The notes beneath the pieces are model-generated. The model searched no databases and was not told where the DNA came from. It was given only the letters and a program-made list of their open reading frames with translations. Below are positions 55,461-64,000 of a DNA stretch of 64,000 nucleotides, in pieces; the stretch's first letter is position 1, and each line of letters opens with the position of its first letter. The position numbers were made by a program, and so were the translations under genes. Source of the stretch: an uncultured Draconibacterium sp. (lineage in GTDB: Bacteria > Bacteroidota > Bacteroidia > Bacteroidales > Prolixibacteraceae); contig NZ_OY781464.1 in the NCBI RefSeq assembly GCF_963676735.1, positions 467,001 to 531,000 of the forward strand, written 5' to 3'.

Positions 55461-57374
55461 ATGAAGATCAATAGGATACTATTAAATAGCATCGTTGTAT
55501 TGCTGTTGGTGTTGTTTTGCGGCACCTTAAATGCAGCAGTAAAATTGCCTCGTTTGGTAAGCAACGGCATGGTGCTGCAGCGCAACGAAACCATTTGTAT
55601 CTGGGGCTGGGCCGATGCCGAAGAAAATGTTGAAATAGAATTCTTAAATAAACAATATAAAACCAGGGCGGACAGGAACGGAAACTGGCAGCTTGAGCTA
55701 AACGCAATGGCTGCCGGTGGTCCGTATTCCATGAAAATTAATGATGTTGAACTCAACAATATTTTGGTTGGCGATGTATGGCTTGCCTCGGGTCAGTCAA
55801 ACATGGAACTTTGGTTAAGTCGCGTTACCGATTTATATGCCAATGAAATAAGCCGGATAAATAATTCGGATATTCGCTTTTTTCGTTCATCAACCCGCGA
55901 AAATGCCGAAGATGCAAAAAGCGATTATCCCGATGGAAAATGGCTGCCCGCAAGCCCGGGAAATGTGATGGGATTTTCGGCTGTTGCCTGGTTTTTTGCC
56001 AGTAAAATTCACGAACAAGAAAAGGTTCCGGTTGGGATTATAAGCACCGCAATAGGCGGTTCGCCGGCCGAGGCCTGGTTAAGCAACGAAAAAGCAAGGC
56101 CATTTTTAAACGAATGGCTGGAGCGCAAAGCCGAAATCGATGCCGAAAATGAAAAACGAAGCAATGCCGATAAAGCCTACAATTGGTGGCACGAAGTAAA
56201 TAAAAACGACCCGGGCGTAGGAAAATGGTCGAAAAACGATGTTGATGTTTCTGGGTGGTCACAGATTTCTTTACCCGGTTACTGGAATGATAAAGGAGTA
56301 GATATTAGCAACGGTTCAATTTGGTTTTGTAAGGAGTTTCAACTCGACGAATCCCTGGCTGGTGAAGAAGCGATTTTGCGTTTGGGACGTATCATTAACA
56401 GCGACTCGGCCTTTGTAAACGGAACTTTCGTGGGGAATATTACTTATCAATATCCACCGCGCATTTATACCATTCCTGAAGGTGTTCTTAAGGCCGGAAC
56501 AAACAAGATAATGGTTCGCGTATTTAACCAGGGCGGAAGAGGTGGTTTTGTGGAAGAAAAACCCTACGAAGTGCGTGTTGGTAACAAAGTTATCGATATT
56601 ACCGGCGACTGGCACTATCACATTGGGGCCGAGCTAAATCCACCCAAATCAAGTGGAAGTCTTTCGTTTCGTCCGGGCGGGCTTTTTAATTCTTTAATCA
56701 GTCCTATAAAAAACCTGTCAATCAAAGGTGTTATCTGGTATCAGGGCGAGTCGAACACCGGGCGCCCCAATGAGTATGCCCACCTTTTCAAAGATTTGAT
56801 ACTGGACTGGAGAACACAGTTGAACCAGCCCGAATTGCCGTTTTTATATGTGCAGTTGGCCAATTTGGGGCTTCCTAAAAAACAACCAGGCGAAAGCGGT
56901 TGGGCCCAAGTACGTGATGCACAACGCCGTGTATTGGAGTTACCCAATACCGGAATGGCAGTGGCTTTTGATTTGGGCGAGTGGAACGATATTCATCCCT
57001 TAAATAAAAAAGAAGTGGCAAATCGCCTGGCGCTCGAAGCACAACGGGTGGCTTATGGAAATCAGGAAGTAGTTAGCTCCGGACCATTGTACAGAAGTAT
57101 GGAAATACAAAACGGCGCCATTGTACTAAGCTTTTCATCAGTGGGAGAGGGTTTGTTTGCCAATAACCTGCTCGAAGGATTTCAGATAGCCGGTGATGAT
57201 GGCAGTTTTGTTTGGGCAAAAGCAGTAGTGTTAAGCAAAAACACGGTAAAAGTGTGGAGCGATAAAGTGCTTCAGCCCAAAGAGGTGAGGTATGGCTGGG
57301 AAGATAATCCGGAGTATGCAAACCTAAAAAACAAGGCCGGCTTACCCGCTTCGCCATTTACAACCGAAAAATAG
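55461..57374 (+). CDS. SGNH acetylesterase of sialate O-acetylesterase/CE20 type
   Basis: 637 residues with a signal peptide (LVLFCGTLNA). An N-terminal sandwich (LPRLVSNGMVLQRNETICIW) is followed by an SGNH hydrolase with nucleophile S113 in LASGQSNMEL and the Asp/His pair D510 and H512 in EWNDIHPLNKK. A GH2-like jelly-roll is inserted between them (about 250-380: VSGWSQISLPGYWND, FVNGTFVGNITYQYP). This split arrangement is that of sialate O-acetylesterase-type proteins, including CE20 xylan acetylesterases. In this locus removal of acetyl groups from xylan is the likely role. Only 3 bases separate it from GH115 copy 2. Confidence 0.82.
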   Translation: MKINRILLNSIVVLLLVLFCGTLNAAVKLPRLVSNGMVLQRNETICIWGWADAEENVEIEFLNKQYKTRADRNGNWQLELNAMAAGGPYSMKINDVELNNILVGDVWLASGQSNMELWLSRVTDLYANEISRINNSDIRFFRSSTRENAEDAKSDYPDGKWLPASPGNVMGFSAVAWFFASKIHEQEKVPVGIISTAIGGSPAEAWLSNEKARPFLNEWLERKAEIDAENEKRSNADKAYNWWHEVNKNDPGVGKWSKNDVDVSGWSQISLPGYWNDKGVDISNGSIWFCKEFQLDESLAGEEAILRLGRIINSDSAFVNGTFVGNITYQYPPRIYTIPEGVLKAGTNKIMVRVFNQGGRGGFVEEKPYEVRVGNKVIDITGDWHYHIGAELNPPKSSGSLSFRPGGLFNSLISPIKNLSIKGVIWYQGESNTGRPNEYAHLFKDLILDWRTQLNQPELPFLYVQLANLGLPKKQPGESGWAQVRDAQRRVLELPNTGMAVAFDLGEWNDIHPLNKKEVANRLALEAQRVAYGNQEVVSSGPLYRSMEIQNGAIVLSFSSVGEGLFANNLLEGFQIAGDDGSFVWAKAVVLSKNTVKVWSDKVLQPKEVRYGWEDNPEYANLKNKAGLPASPFTTEK

Positions 57375-57398
57375 TAAAAACCAATAATTCAAAATAAA

Positions 57399-58853
57399 AT
57401 GAACACGAAATCACAGAAAGTATCGGTTCTCGAGAAAATAGGTTATAGCCTCGGAGACCTGGCTGCCAACCTTGTTTTTCAAACACTGGTAACTTTTCTT
57501 GCCTTTTTTTATACCGATATTTATGGCTTGAAAAACGACCATGCATCGGTAATTATGCTGGTGGCCGGCCTGGTGGCTGCGGTATCATTTAATCCAATAA
57601 TTGGCGCTTTGGCCGACCGAACCAATTCGCGCTGGGGAAAATTTCGCCCCTGGATTTTATTTACAGCTATTCCCCTGGGAGTAATTGCTATACTGGCTTT
57701 TACAACACCAAATTTTTCGTACAAAGGAAAACTGATTTATGCCGCTGCAACCTATGCTTTGTTGCTGCTTGCCTATGCAGCCAGTAACCTGCCTTATTCG
57801 GCATTAAGTGGTGTGATAACAGGCGATATGTCGGAGCGTAACAGTTTATCGTCGTATCGTTTTGCGGCGGTTATGTTTGCGCAGTTTTTTGTTCAGGTGT
57901 TTATGCTGCCCATTATCTTACATGTGGGTAAAGGCGATAAAGCAGCCGGAATTGAGTCGGTAATGACATGGATGGCCATCATTGGTACCGTTTTGCTGCT
58001 GATTACTTTTTTAACCACAAAGGAACGCGTTGTTCCGAGTGCCGAACAAAAGTCAACCTTAAAAGAAGACCTGGGCGATTTGTTTAAAAACAAACCCTGG
58101 ATAATAATGCTAACGCTAACCGTTCTGATTTTTGTAACACTGGCAATGAAAGGTGGTTCTTACGTATATTACTTTAATAACTATGTTGACGAAGCCGAAT
58201 TGAGAAGTGTTCTTCAGCCTGTTCTGGATTCGCTTTCGGCAATAGGGCTGAACTTTTTTGAATCAGATATTGCTTCGGCAGGTTTTGGTTTATTTAATGC
58301 CGGTGGTATCATTTTCTCAATGATTGGTATTGCCGTGTCGAGTAAACTGGCTAACAAATTCGGAAAACGCGATGTATTTGGTTCCACCTTGTTTATTGCC
58401 ACCTTGTTTATTATTTCCTTTTTCTTTTACAATCCGAAAGATGTGCGCTTAATGTTTTTAGCACAGGCCTTGCACATGTTTTTTTACGGTGTAACAACAC
58501 CCATTCTTTGGGCTATGATCGCCGATGTAGCCGATTACTCGGAGTGGAAGAATAACCGACGGGCTACAGCCATTATTTTTTCGGCCATGATGGTTGGTCT
58601 AAAAGGAGGACTTGCCATTGGTGGAGCTATTGTTACCTGGGTACTTGGCCTGTACGGGTACATACCTGTTGATGCCACCGATGCCGAAGCGGTAATTGTG
58701 CAACCTGAAAGCGTGGCGCAAGGAGCCAAAATGCTGGTTAGTATTTACCCTTCAATTCCGTTTTTAATTGGTGTGGCACTTCTGTTTTTTTATGAAATCA
58801 ATAAAAAGAAAGAAGTTCAAATTCAGGAAGAACTGTTAACAAGAAGAATGTAA
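57399..58853 (+). CDS. GPH-family sugar:cation symporter
   Basis: 484 residues with about twelve membrane segments and no signal peptide. Features of the glycoside-pentoside-hexuronide family are EKIGYSLGDLAANLVFQ at the N-terminus, GALADRTNSRWGKFRPW in the loop between helices 2 and 3, and IADVADYSEWKNNRRATA in the second half. Members such as XylP and XynB-associated carriers bring xylosides or uronides through the inner membrane with Na+ or H+. As the only inner-membrane sugar carrier in the window, it probably imports short xylo-oligosaccharides or aldobiouronic acid for the cytoplasmic GH43 at 60093 and the Uxu enzymes. Confidence 0.92.
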   Translation: MNTKSQKVSVLEKIGYSLGDLAANLVFQTLVTFLAFFYTDIYGLKNDHASVIMLVAGLVAAVSFNPIIGALADRTNSRWGKFRPWILFTAIPLGVIAILAFTTPNFSYKGKLIYAAATYALLLLAYAASNLPYSALSGVITGDMSERNSLSSYRFAAVMFAQFFVQVFMLPIILHVGKGDKAAGIESVMTWMAIIGTVLLLITFLTTKERVVPSAEQKSTLKEDLGDLFKNKPWIIMLTLTVLIFVTLAMKGGSYVYYFNNYVDEAELRSVLQPVLDSLSAIGLNFFESDIASAGFGLFNAGGIIFSMIGIAVSSKLANKFGKRDVFGSTLFIATLFIISFFFYNPKDVRLMFLAQALHMFFYGVTTPILWAMIADVADYSEWKNNRRATAIIFSAMMVGLKGGLAIGGAIVTWVLGLYGYIPVDATDAEAVIVQPESVAQGAKMLVSIYPSIPFLIGVALLFFYEINKKKEVQIQEELLTRRM

Positions 58854-58869
58854 ACTAAAAAAAAATAAA

Positions 58870-60000
58870 ATGAAGAATTTAAGAAAATACTTTTTAATAC
58901 TTGCGGTTGCAGCAGTAATTTTTTCGTGTGCAACTGAAACAAAAACAGAACAGTCCATAGTGTTGAAAGATGCTTTTGCTGAGCAGTTTTACATTGGTAC
59001 GGCCCTAAATGCCAAACAACTAATGGGGCAAGACCCCGAGGCCATGCGGGTGGTAAAAGAACAATTTAACGCCATTGTTGCGGAAAATTGCATGAAAAGC
59101 GAACGTCTGCAGGCGGAAGAAGGAAAGTTTACCTTTTCGCTGGCCGATAAATTTGTAGCGTTTGGCGAAGAAAATAACATGTTTATTACCGGCCATACTT
59201 TGGTTTGGCACTCGCAGGCGCCAAAATGGTTTTTTACCGATGAGGAGGGAAATGATGTTTCGCGTGAAGTGATGATTGAGCGCATGAAAAACCATATTTA
59301 CACCGTTGTTGGCCGCTACAAAGGCCGGGTAAAAGGCTGGGATGTGGTTAACGAAGCTGTGCTGGATGATGGCTCGTACCGAAACAGTAAATTCTACCAG
59401 ATAATTGGCGAAGATTTTATAAAACTGGCTTTCCAGTTTGCCCACGAAGCCGACCCCGAAGCCGAGTTGTATTACAACGATTATTCGATGCATAAAGCCG
59501 GCAAACGACAAGGTGTTGTGGCCATGGTTAAAAAACTACAGGAAGAAGGTGTGCGGATTGATGGAATTGGCATGCAAACCCACACTGGAATGGACTACCC
59601 AAAACTGGAAGATTTTGAAAGCAGTTTGAAAGCGTATATCGGACTTGGTGTAAAAGTAATGATTACCGAGTTGGATTTGAGCGTATTGCCAATGCCCGAT
59701 AACAATGTAGGGGCAGAGGTGTCGGCCAGTTTTGAGTACCAGCAAAAACTAAATCCATATACCGAAGGATTACCTGACGAGGTAAATACAAAATACGAAG
59801 AGCGCTACCTTGATTTTTTCCGTTTATTCCACAAATACCAAAACGATATTACCCGCGTAACACTTTGGGGTGTTTACGATGGTCAATCGTGGAAAAACGA
59901 CTGGCCAGTAAGAGGTCGCACTGATTATCCTTTGTTATTTGATAGGGAATATCAGGCCAAACCGGTGGTTGCCAGGATTATTGATGAGGTTAAGAAATAG
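58870..60000 (+). CDS. GH10 endo-beta-1,4-xylanase
   Basis: 376 residues with a lipoprotein signal ending VIFSC (C20). A single GH10 barrel: YIGTALNAKQLMG, then FITGHTLVWHSQAPKWF, acid/base E162 in GWDVVNEAVLDD, YYNDYSMHKAGKRQ, MQTHTGMDYP, nucleophile E267 in MITELDLSVLP, and VTLWGVYDGQSWKNDWP. All active-site residues are present and there is no inserted module. It cuts xylan or xylo-oligosaccharides, probably in the periplasm or at the surface. It gives a direct internal reference for judging the degenerate GH10 at 21932. It lies 16 bases after the symporter gene. Confidence 0.96.
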   Translation: MKNLRKYFLILAVAAVIFSCATETKTEQSIVLKDAFAEQFYIGTALNAKQLMGQDPEAMRVVKEQFNAIVAENCMKSERLQAEEGKFTFSLADKFVAFGEENNMFITGHTLVWHSQAPKWFFTDEEGNDVSREVMIERMKNHIYTVVGRYKGRVKGWDVVNEAVLDDGSYRNSKFYQIIGEDFIKLAFQFAHEADPEAELYYNDYSMHKAGKRQGVVAMVKKLQEEGVRIDGIGMQTHTGMDYPKLEDFESSLKAYIGLGVKVMITELDLSVLPMPDNNVGAEVSASFEYQQKLNPYTEGLPDEVNTKYEERYLDFFRLFHKYQNDITRVTLWGVYDGQSWKNDWPVRGRTDYPLLFDREYQAKPVVARIIDEVKK

Positions 60001-60092
60001 AAGATATAGGTAAAAAAGGACAGGTATCTTACCATAGGTGTTAATCAATAATTGGTTTTCGCCTGTGGATAAGGTATTTAACACATTTTATT

Positions 60093-61064
60093 ATGAAGAA
60101 AAAACGCTACTTAGTAGACTATTTATATACTGCCGATCCGGCAGTGCACGTATTTAACGATAAGCTTTTTATTTACCCATCGCACGATGTGGAGTCTGGA
60201 ATACCCGAAAATGACAATGGCGACCATTTTGATATGCGCGATTACCATGTTTTTTCGATGGAAGATATTGATGGAGAAGTTACCGACCATGGAAATGTGC
60301 TGGATGTGAAGGATATTCCGTGGGCAGGCCGCCAGTTGTGGGACAGCGATTGTGCTTGTAAAAACGGCAAGTACTACCTTTACTTCCCGTTGAAAGACAA
60401 AACCGATATTTTCCGGATTGGGGTTGCTATTAGCGATAAACCTGAAGGACCTTTTGTGCCACAAGAGGCTCCAATAAAAGGAAGTTACTCTATTGACCCT
60501 TGTGTTTTTGAGGATGAAGATGGAAGTCATTACATGTACTTCGGTGGATTGTGGGGCGGACAGTTGCAACGTTATCGCAATAACAAAGCCATTGAATGTG
60601 GTCAGGAGCCGGCCGACGACGAACCGGCTCTGCCTGCAAGGGTTGTAAAACTTCGCGAGGATATGCTGGAGTTTGGTGAGGAGCCAAAAGCGTTGGTTAT
60701 TCTCGACGAAAATGGCGAGGAATTAAAAGCAGGAGACCACGACCGTCGGTTCTTCGAAGCCTCGTGGATGCATAAATACAAGGGCAAATATTATTTCTCG
60801 TATTCAACCGGAAATACGCACAAATTGTGTTATGCCATTGGCGACAATCCATACGGCCCTTTTACGTACCAGGGTGTTATTTTAACGCCTGTGGTTGGCT
60901 GGACGACTCATCATTCGATTGTAGAGTTTAAAGAAAAATGGTATTTGTTTCATCATGATAGTGTGCCATCGGGTGGTAAAACCTGGTTACGCAGCATGAA
61001 AGTTGTGGAGCTGGAATATGATGAAAATGGAAAAATAATTACCATTGAAGGGCGAGACGAGTAG
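60093..61064 (+). CDS. Cytoplasmic GH43 beta-xylosidase (subfamily 1-like)
   Basis: 323 residues with no signal peptide (MKKKRYLVDYLYTADPAVHV). The propeller holds base D15 in YTADPAVHVF, D135 in SIDPCVFEDED and acid E222 in FFEASWMHKYKGK. A single-domain GH43 without export signal directly after a GPH symporter is the usual arrangement for hydrolysis of imported xylo-oligosaccharides to xylose. It ends the gene run under site 5; the terminator at 61101 follows. Confidence 0.9.
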   Translation: MKKKRYLVDYLYTADPAVHVFNDKLFIYPSHDVESGIPENDNGDHFDMRDYHVFSMEDIDGEVTDHGNVLDVKDIPWAGRQLWDSDCACKNGKYYLYFPLKDKTDIFRIGVAISDKPEGPFVPQEAPIKGSYSIDPCVFEDEDGSHYMYFGGLWGGQLQRYRNNKAIECGQEPADDEPALPARVVKLREDMLEFGEEPKALVILDENGEELKAGDHDRRFFEASWMHKYKGKYYFSYSTGNTHKLCYAIGDNPYGPFTYQGVILTPVVGWTTHHSIVEFKEKWYLFHHDSVPSGGKTWLRSMKVVELEYDENGKIITIEGRDE

Positions 61065-61100
61065 AAAGGATAAAAGTGCTTTGGCACATAAAATTTAAAG

Positions 61101-61144
61101 TTAAAGTTACTCCAATTTTGTACAGGAGTAACTTTAATTTTTAT
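61101..61144 (+). terminator. Intrinsic terminator
   Basis: TTAAAGTTACTCC (61101-61113) pairs perfectly with GGAGTAACTTTAA (61125-61137) around an 11-base loop, followed by TTTTTAT. It closes the long operon ending with the cytoplasmic GH43. Confidence 0.88.
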
Positions 61145-61199
61145 GCCTTCCCATTCACAAAAGTAGTGTTAAAAAAATACAATATCGTGCAAATATGGT

Positions 61200-61232
61200 A
61201 TTGTTTATAAAAGTGAAAGTGTTCTATATTTG
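61200..61232 (+). promoter_or_regulatory. Promoter of the glucuronate catabolism genes
   Basis: TATATTTG at 61225-61232 matches TAnnTTTG, with ATTG at 61200-61203 at about the -33 position (21-base gap). An imperfect inverted repeat, ACAATA then TATTGT about 14 bases apart, overlaps the -33 area (about 61180-61205) and could be an operator. There is no 21-bp direct repeat, so control differs from the five xylan sites. The leader contains a CTTCAGG...CCTGAAG inverted repeat. The rest of the 323-base gap shows nothing further. Confidence 0.5.
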
Positions 61233-61387
61233 CCGCATTGTAAATCAGCTTGTTATCGGACTGCATAACTTTTATTTTCTTCAGGATTATGGTTTGCTTG
61301 CTCGAAATTTGACGCCTGAAGTTTCTGAGTGCGAATGGATAATACAGCTGGAAAAGTAGATAGTAAAATTGAAAAAAAATTAATAAA

Positions 61388-62194
61388 ATGTTTGACTTAG
61401 AAGGAAAAGTAGCAGTAGTAACAGGAGGTGGCGGTGTATTGGGAGGAAGCATTGCTCAGAGTTTGTTAGAATCTGGTGTGAAAGTGGTTATTCTTGATAT
61501 TCGAAAAGAACAGGTTGATAACCGGGTTAAAGAGTTGCAAGCTCTTGGTGGAGAAGTACTCGGATTTGTTTCAAATGTATTGGATATGGACGCACTAAAA
61601 GAAACGCGTCGTTTGTTACTCGATAAATGGGGCCGAATTGATATCCTTATAAATGCAGCCGGAGGAAATATGCCCGGAGCAACACTTACCGAGCAGCAAA
61701 CCGTTTTTGATATGAAAATCGACGACTTTCAGAAAGTGACAGATTTGAACTTGAATGGTACTGTTTTTCCAAGTCTTGTTTTTGGCGAGGCTATGGCTAA
61801 ACAAGGCGAGGGAAGCATCATCACTATTTCATCAATGGCTACTTATTCTGCCATTTCGCGTGTGCTTGGTTACTCGGTATCAAAAACAGGTATCAATATT
61901 TTCACCCAATGGATGGCTATGGAAATGGCAACAAAATTCAGCGAAAAAATACGTGTAAACTCCATTGCACCGGGATTTTTTATTGGCGACCAAAACCGAA
62001 ATGTGCTTATCAATCCGGATGGAAGCTATACCGAACGAAGTAAAAAAGTTATTGCGCGTACACCAATGGGGCGTTTTGGCGATATCAAAGAGTTAAATGG
62101 TGCGGTGCAGTTTTTATGTTCAAACGCAGCATCGTTTATTACCGGGGTAATTTTGCCTGTTGACGGAGGTTTTAGCTCGTTTAGTGGCGTATAA
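61388..62194 (+). CDS. SDR-family oxidoreductase, probable D-fructuronate reductase (mannonate oxidoreductase)
   Basis: 268 residues, cytoplasmic short-chain dehydrogenase. The nucleotide site is VVTGGGGVLGGSIA, NINAAGG-type ILINAAGGNMPG follows, then the catalytic serine region ISSMATYSA, Y and K in LGYSVSKTGIN, and the closing LPVDGGFSS. It lies 18 bases upstream of uxuA. In Bacteroidota and Firmicutes an SDR next to UxuA commonly replaces the classical UxuB in reducing D-fructuronate to D-mannonate. The role is assigned from that neighbourhood, not from residues unique to the activity. Confidence 0.8.
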   Translation: MFDLEGKVAVVTGGGGVLGGSIAQSLLESGVKVVILDIRKEQVDNRVKELQALGGEVLGFVSNVLDMDALKETRRLLLDKWGRIDILINAAGGNMPGATLTEQQTVFDMKIDDFQKVTDLNLNGTVFPSLVFGEAMAKQGEGSIITISSMATYSAISRVLGYSVSKTGINIFTQWMAMEMATKFSEKIRVNSIAPGFFIGDQNRNVLINPDGSYTERSKKVIARTPMGRFGDIKELNGAVQFLCSNAASFITGVILPVDGGFSSFSGV

Positions 62195-62212
62195 TTTTAG
62201 TAAAAAAGCAAA

Positions 62213-63430
62213 ATGGGATTAGAAAAAACATGGCGATGGTTTGGGGAGAAGGATGGCATTAGTTTAAATGAACTGGCGCAAATGGGAGTTGAAGGTGTTA
62301 TAACCGCCTTGCACCATATCCCCAATGGCGAGGTGTGGCCAAAAGAAGAAATACTTAAGGTTAAACACAAAATTGAAAGTCACGGCATGCGCTGGAGTGT
62401 TGTGGAAAGTTTACCCGTTAGCGAAGGGATTAAAATCTGTTCGCCCGATCGCGAGCGCCTTATAAAAAATTACCAGCAATCCGTACGAAATTTAGGCGAG
62501 TGTGGTGTAGATACGATTTGTTATAACTTTATGCCCGTACTCGATTGGGCACGAACCGATTTGCATTACAAATTACCCAATGGCGGAGAATCGATGTATT
62601 TTGATTTTCCAACTTTTGTAGCCTTTGATGTATTTGTTTTAAAACGTAAAAATGCATCCAACGATTATAGTGCCGATTTGCTTGAACAGGCAAAGCAGGT
62701 TTACGAAAACATGTCGGAAAGTGAAGCTGAAGAGCTGGCTTACAATATTATTGTGGTAACACAAGGTTTTATCGATGGGGTAATTGATGGCTCTGTTGCC
62801 GATCCTAAAAAATTATTTCTTGAATTTATTGATCGGTATAAAGACATTGACAAGCATCAGTTACGCGAAAATCTGAAAAGATTTCTCGATGATATTATTC
62901 CGGTAGCCGAAGAGGCTGGTGTAAAAATGGCGATTCATCCCGACGATCCACCTTTCCCTATTTTAGGATTACCGCGCATAATTGGCCAGATGGAAGATTA
63001 CGAATGGCTGTTTAAAGCCAATAAATCGCTCAACAACGGCATTACTTTTTGTGCCGGTTCGCTTTCTGCCCGAAAGGAAAATGATTTGTCGCAGATTATA
63101 GAAAAAACGCGCGAACGTATCCATTTTGTCCATTTACGAAATACACACCTTCTCGAAAATGGAAGCTTCTATGAATCGGGGCACCTGGTTGGCAGTCAGA
63201 ATATGGCCAGACTGGTATTTCAACTTCTTTTGGAGCAACAGCGCCGATACAAGGACGGCAAAGTTAATACACACATACCCGTGCGTCCTGACCATGGGAT
63301 ACGGATGTTAAACGATTACCAGGCCAAACACAACCCCGGATATCCGTTAATAGGAAGGCTAAAAGGTTTAGCCGAACTGGATGGTTTAATGCAGGGTATA
63401 GAATACTTATTGCCAAAGCAGACGGTTTAA
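62213..63430 (+). CDS. uxuA: D-mannonate dehydratase
   Basis: 405 residues, full length for UxuA. It removes water from D-mannonate to give 2-keto-3-deoxygluconate in the glucuronate pathway. The sequence shows KTWRWFGEKDGISL and GVEGVITALHHIPNGEVW at the N-terminus. The metal-binding blocks are MAIHPDDPPFP, TFCAGSLSAR, HFVHLRNT and IPVRPDHGIRML. It is placed after the SDR and downstream of three alpha-glucuronidases, linking released glucuronate to central metabolism. Glucuronate isomerase (UxaC), KdgK and KdgA are not in the window. Confidence 0.96.
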   Translation: MGLEKTWRWFGEKDGISLNELAQMGVEGVITALHHIPNGEVWPKEEILKVKHKIESHGMRWSVVESLPVSEGIKICSPDRERLIKNYQQSVRNLGECGVDTICYNFMPVLDWARTDLHYKLPNGGESMYFDFPTFVAFDVFVLKRKNASNDYSADLLEQAKQVYENMSESEAEELAYNIIVVTQGFIDGVIDGSVADPKKLFLEFIDRYKDIDKHQLRENLKRFLDDIIPVAEEAGVKMAIHPDDPPFPILGLPRIIGQMEDYEWLFKANKSLNNGITFCAGSLSARKENDLSQIIEKTRERIHFVHLRNTHLLENGSFYESGHLVGSQNMARLVFQLLLEQQRRYKDGKVNTHIPVRPDHGIRMLNDYQAKHNPGYPLIGRLKGLAELDGLMQGIEYLLPKQTV

Positions 63431-63492
63431 TTAATCGTTCTGCTTTGCATTAATTTAAGTTGTGGATATGCAACAAAACCCTGCACGATTAG

Positions 63493-64000
63493 TTAAGAGT
63501 CATGCTGCAATTCTCTGATTGATATTATTAATTCAAATTCTTCCATTGTTTTATATCCCAAAGCTGAGTGTCTCCTTCTTCGGTTATACCATGTTTCTAT
63601 CCAATTGAACAAGGATAGTTTTGCATGGTCCTGAGTTGAAAACTGATTTTTATATACAAACTCAACTTTTATTGTTTTAAAGAAACTTTCGGCAACTGCG
63701 TTATCCCAGCAATTTCCTTTTCTGCTCATACTTCTGCAAACCCATTTGTTTGCATTCAATACATTGGTAAATGCCGAACAAGCATATTGAATACCTCTGT
63801 CTGAGTGAAAAATGAGTTTTTGCGTAATTGGTCTGTTTCTAATTGCCATCCGCCATGCAGCAATTGTGGTTTCTTCAGCACTCAATCCTTTGCTCATTGC
63901 CCATCCTACAACCTTGCGGTCAAACAAATCGATAATAACAGTTAAATACAGCCAGCCTTTGCTGGTTCTGATGTAGGTTATATCAGAAACCCAAACCTGA
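63493..64000 (-). mobile_element. IS3-family transposase (OrfB), cut by window edge
   Basis: The readable 169 residues are the C-terminal part of an IS3-type integrase-like transposase. The first acidic residue is in VWVSDITYIRTSKGW, the second in FHSDRGIQYACS, and the glutamate in DNAVAESFFKTIKVE, followed by WIETWYNRRRRHSALGY. The frame is open to the right edge, so OrfA and the N-terminus lie outside. The stop is only 63 bases from the uxuA stop, so the insertion marks the right border of the sugar locus. I could not identify the terminal inverted repeat or target duplication from this side alone. No frameshift or missing DDE residue is visible. Confidence 0.92.

Noticed and set aside
61182..61232. 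Direct-repeat operator at the uxu promoter
   Set aside because: AATATCG and the following bases do not form the repeat, and the distance to TATATTTG is 43 rather than 37 bp.

Overview
The window is a large xylan utilisation locus from a Bacteroidota bacterium. Evidence for the phylum is a SusD with a SusC remnant, a hybrid two-component sensor of the AraC-output type, lipoprotein signals ending in SC or GC, type IX secretion (T9SS) C-terminal sorting domains on three proteins, and -7 elements of the form TAnnTTTG. The gene content and T9SS tails fit a Marinilabiliales/Prolixibacteraceae-type anaerobe better than a gut Bacteroides, but that placement is inference.

Layout. 1-3.3 kb: minus-strand genes only (a response regulator cut by the window edge, its REC-histidine kinase partner, a small exported protein, an AraC regulator). 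3.5-8.7 kb: a plus-strand operon with a mutarotase-like lipoprotein, a GH31, a URO-D-fold protein and a Gfo/Idh oxidoreductase. 8.7-12.4 kb: DUF1593 protein and GH67 alpha-glucuronidase. 12.6-16.5 kb: the hybrid two-component sensor/regulator (HTCS). 16.8-27.1 kb: the glycan import operon, with a GH43 start joined abruptly to the back part of a SusC, then SusD, a DUF1735 lipoprotein, a GH10-like protein lacking both catalytic glutamates, and a protein of six tandem about 147-residue repeats. 27.4-45.2 kb: GH30, GH115, GH98, a beta-helix protein, GH29, a second DUF1593 protein, GH95, GH105. 45.6-61.1 kb: two GH43s, GH2, CE15, a second GH115, a CE20-like esterase, a GPH sugar symporter, GH10 and a cytoplasmic GH43. 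61.4-63.4 kb: an SDR (probable fructuronate reductase) and mannonate dehydratase UxuA. An IS3-family transposase runs off the right edge.

How it works together (inference from families). GH10, GH30 and GH98 cut the xylan backbone. CE15 and the CE20-like protein remove ester links. Two GH115s and GH67 release (4-O-methyl)glucuronate. GH43, GH95, GH29, GH2 and GH31 strip arabinose, galactose, fucose and xylose decorations. SusD and surface lipoproteins bind chains, the GPH symporter imports small sugars, and the cytoplasmic GH43 finishes xylo-oligosaccharides. UxuA and the SDR feed glucuronate-derived carbon inward. The target is therefore a complex, heavily decorated glucurono(arabino)xylan.

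The most notable signal is regulatory. Five intergenic regions carry a degenerate direct repeat with 21-bp spacing, and in all five a TAnnTTTG-like -7 element starts exactly 37 bp after the start of the second half-site. This looks like one activator regulon across the locus, probably driven by the HTCS. Other points of interest are the pseudo-GH10 surface protein, the GH43/SusC junction, intrinsic-terminator-like hairpins downstream of two predicted promoters, and a GH115 gene whose start codon lies almost at the predicted transcription start.
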